A model generated the notes under the pieces. The model saw nothing but the letters and a program-made list of their open reading frames with translations, was not told the origin of the DNA and searched no databases. A stretch of 64,000 nucleotides of DNA from Caprella mutica (lineage: Eukaryota; Arthropoda; Malacostraca; Amphipoda; Caprellidae). Where the stretch lies: positions 1-64,000 of the forward strand of contig CANNZV010002369.1 in NCBI GenBank assembly GCA_947561585.1. Reading direction: 5' to 3'. The translations under genes and the position numbers were made by a program. This document shows positions 61,626 through 64,000 of this stretch, piece after piece; the first letter of the stretch is position 1, and each line of letters begins with the position of its first letter.

Positions 61626-62520
61626 GTTCTACTTGATCAAAGTACCAACAATTGTTGTTTTTAATTACTCGTTACGCCATACCACACCTGTAAGGTAATA
61701 AGGCTAATCACCAACAGGTGGTTAGTACTCACCTGTGCTTTAAAAATAATTAGTCATTTCGCTTCATTTTTACCCATCAAATAGATACAAAGTAATGAGC
61801 ATTGCGTGTATCGGCACTTAATTGGTATTTTATCGGAAAATATCATAATTACTAACAATATTGTTTTTTGCCGGGAATGGCCGACGAAGGACGATAGACA
61901 GTAGGTGTTTATAGTTTGTGATTAACTAATTTAGTACCTGTTATTGGATCTAAATTATATTCGAATGCAAGAATGAATTATGGATAAACATGATTGAACA
62001 AAAAAATTGTCTCTCAAAAGCCAAAATAGCTTTTTTTTAATAATTAGTGTCAATATTATTGTAGCGCGTAGTCATGATACTGCCACAAATGATTAGTTTC
62101 TCCTTTTAATTTGTGTTTCTCAATAAAAGTGTGACACACGGACAGACGCGTTTCTTATTATAACCAGTACAGTACCTGTTGTTCATTCATTGGGAGCTCA
62201 ATTAATTTAATGGGTATAAGATTATTTTCAAATTATGTTCAATTTATCAAAAATTATATTTTTTACTCTTTAGAATCAAAACTCCTATATTTTCAATTAA
62301 TAATTTCCATGTGACCCCCGTAGTCATGATACTGCAGCAAATTATTAGTTTTTCTTTTCTATTACTGTTTCTTTGATTTTTCTCTTATTTACACCAACTT
62401 TATGAGGCGCTGTTGATAGAATGACTGTTTAACACATTTTGTGACACACGGACAGACAGACAGACAGACAGACACGGCTCTTATTATAGTATGGATATAG
62501 ATCACAATTGCACTTTGGTC
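61626..62520. mobile_element. Dispersed repeats ending GTGACACACGGACAGAC
   Basis: 61930-62150 matches 29340-29590. 62300-62490 carries another TAGTCATGATACTGCAGCAA and GTGACACACGGACAGACAGA, followed by a short CAGA repeat. No gene recognised. Confidence 0.5.
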
Positions 62521-62524
62521 TAAT

Positions 62525-63045
62525 CACCTTCGCAAATTTGCGGAAGGTTACATTTTACCCGACATTTATTTATTTATATTTATTGTGGTAGGTAGATGAT
62601 CTTTTTATGATAGATTAATTATCATTATAATCACCGATAAAAAACATATGTTATCATTTTCCATCTGTTATGTGAATTAATTAACTAATTAATTATTTGA
62701 AGAAGGTTTGCTTCTTCTGATAAGGGCCTTTATTAGAAAAAAAATTAACTGTTACAATTAGTACAATTGCGGAAAGTAATGTTTTGATGGGCTTTTATTT
62801 GTCATCTTGTTATTCGCATAACTCAAAAAGTATTCAACCAAATTGTCTGAAATTTTGTGAGACGGTTGAGCAATGTCCAGAAACCGTTTGGTTAAATTTT
62901 GTGAGTGATCCGGTCAAAGGTCAAGGTCATTCATAACTCAAAAAGTATCCAGCCAAATTACCTGAATTTGGACGATTGGACATCATCATACCAAGAATAA
63001 AAATGTAGTGGTGGCGAAGGTATGCGCTCTATGAGTGCCCGATCC
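62525..63045 (+). mobile_element. Dispersed CTTCGCAAATT-type repeats, two pieces
   Basis: A short start (CACCTTCGCAAATTTGCGGA) at 62525 and a long copy from about 62765 (TTGTTATTCGCATAACTC, GTCAAGGTCATTCATAACTC, GGTATGCGCTCTATGAGTGC). Confidence 0.6.
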
Positions 63046-63540
63046 AGTTTCACCATACTTCACATTTGTAGCTGATAGTGCCTATGCTCTAACAGGTGTT
63101 AGTCTCTTCACACCTGTGTGTTAGTGCGTACTGACACCTGTGACTCACCTGTATCAGGACATACTTCCTGTAATTGGTAACCAAAATGACCTTCCTAATG
63201 TGAATTATCTATAACTAGTGTACTTGCCCGTTAAAAGTAACGGGTAATTATCAATACCAATTTATTACCCGTTATTAGGTTACTTTTAATGAATTCAATT
63301 AAAATTAAATTTTCTGCATAGTCTAATTTATTTTATAGATAAAATACATTTAAAAATTGAATAAATACAGGGGAATTTAAATATCAAGTCAATATATTCC
63401 CGTGCATATCATAGTTACATTCTTCATGTTTAATACCCGTAGTGTAAAAGCGGACCCCAAATAAATAAATAAACACACTACGGGCATTATTAGGATAGAT
63501 TTTATTTCAAATATTTTCTGCACGTTAAAATATTATTATT
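63046..63540. other. Nothing recognised; TACCCGTTA inverted pairs
   Basis: CCCGTTAAAAGTAACGGG (63228-63246) and TAATACCCGTAGTG...CACTACGGGCATTA (63431-63490) are inverted pairs, the latter bounding about 60 bp, probably a small transposon. Confidence 0.4.
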
Positions 63541-63544
63541 TTTA

Positions 63545-64000
63545 TTTCCTTGGACATTTTTATTATAACAATTTTATTTTATTTATCATTTTTATTATAA
63601 CAATTTTATTTTATTTATCATTTTTATTATAACAATTTTATTTTATTATCATTTTTATTATAACAATTTTATTTTATTTATCATTTTTATTATAACAATT
63701 TTATTTTATTATCATTTTTATTATAAAATTTTTATTTTATTATCATTTTTATTATAACAATTTTATTTTATTTATCATTTTTATTATAACAATTTTATTT
63801 TATTTATCATTTTTATTATAACAATTTTATTTTATTTATCATTTTTATTATAACAATTTTATTTTATTTATCATTTTTATTATAACAATTTTATTTTATT
63901 ATCATTTTTATTATAACAATTTTATTTTATTTATCATTTTTATTATAACAATTTTATTTTATTTATCATTTTTATTATAACAATTTTATTTTATTTATCA
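63545..64000. repeat. 29/32-bp AT-rich minisatellite, continues past window
   Basis: Unit contains ATTTTTATTATAACAATTTT then ATTTTATTTATC or ATTTTATTATC. About 15 copies before the window ends. Confidence 0.95.

Noticed and set aside
60549..61698. Three 350-residue frames (VNSSIVNSS, HYRGVHY, EEFTIEEF)
   Set aside because: 15-bp repeat effect; all derive from a transposon motif.

Overview
This is nuclear DNA of an animal (AT-rich, spliceosomal introns, many transposon relics). The species cannot be named from the sequence; an invertebrate, possibly an early-branching one such as a sponge, is a guess. One gene is clearly recognised: the cytoplasmic dynein 1 intermediate chain (DYNC1I family), on the + strand from about 3.04 to 37.5 kb. 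I could rebuild 17 coding exons with GT/AG boundaries and unbroken phase. They give a protein of about 701 residues (678 from an internal Met) that follows the human intermediate chain from the N-terminal helix to the end of the WD40 propeller. A possible alternative first exon encoding a different charged helix lies at 9865-10056.

Layout: 1-3.0 kb is upstream DNA with a tRNA-like SINE and a large foldback element. From 3.0 to 37.5 kb the dynein gene is stretched by introns full of minisatellites and MITEs. From 38.2 to 41.3 kb there is a 45-48 bp tandem array just past the gene. From 41.3 to 64 kb there is no recognised host gene. That part holds two hAT-like insertions or relatives, a decayed mariner-type transposase, a possible small secreted-protein exon on the minus strand (50468-50728), and array after array of short tandem repeats up to the right edge.

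Tandem repeats dominate. By my own coordinates, about 25 arrays with units of 15 to 70 bp cover about 20 kb, near 31% of the window. Many have unit lengths divisible by three, so they give long open frames that are not genes.

The most unusual theme is where some arrays sit. In the dynein gene, several arrays start at or across 5' splice sites, so the exon end and its donor are copied 2, 4 and about 78 times. Exon 5, of 48 bases, is preceded by about 1.24 kb of pyrimidine-rich repeat with no AG dinucleotide. Outside the gene, 17 perfect TGACGTCA (CRE) sites recur every 70 bp. One MITE copy looks A-to-G hypermutated on one strand. A 15-bp array can be traced to a motif inside a pogo-like element.
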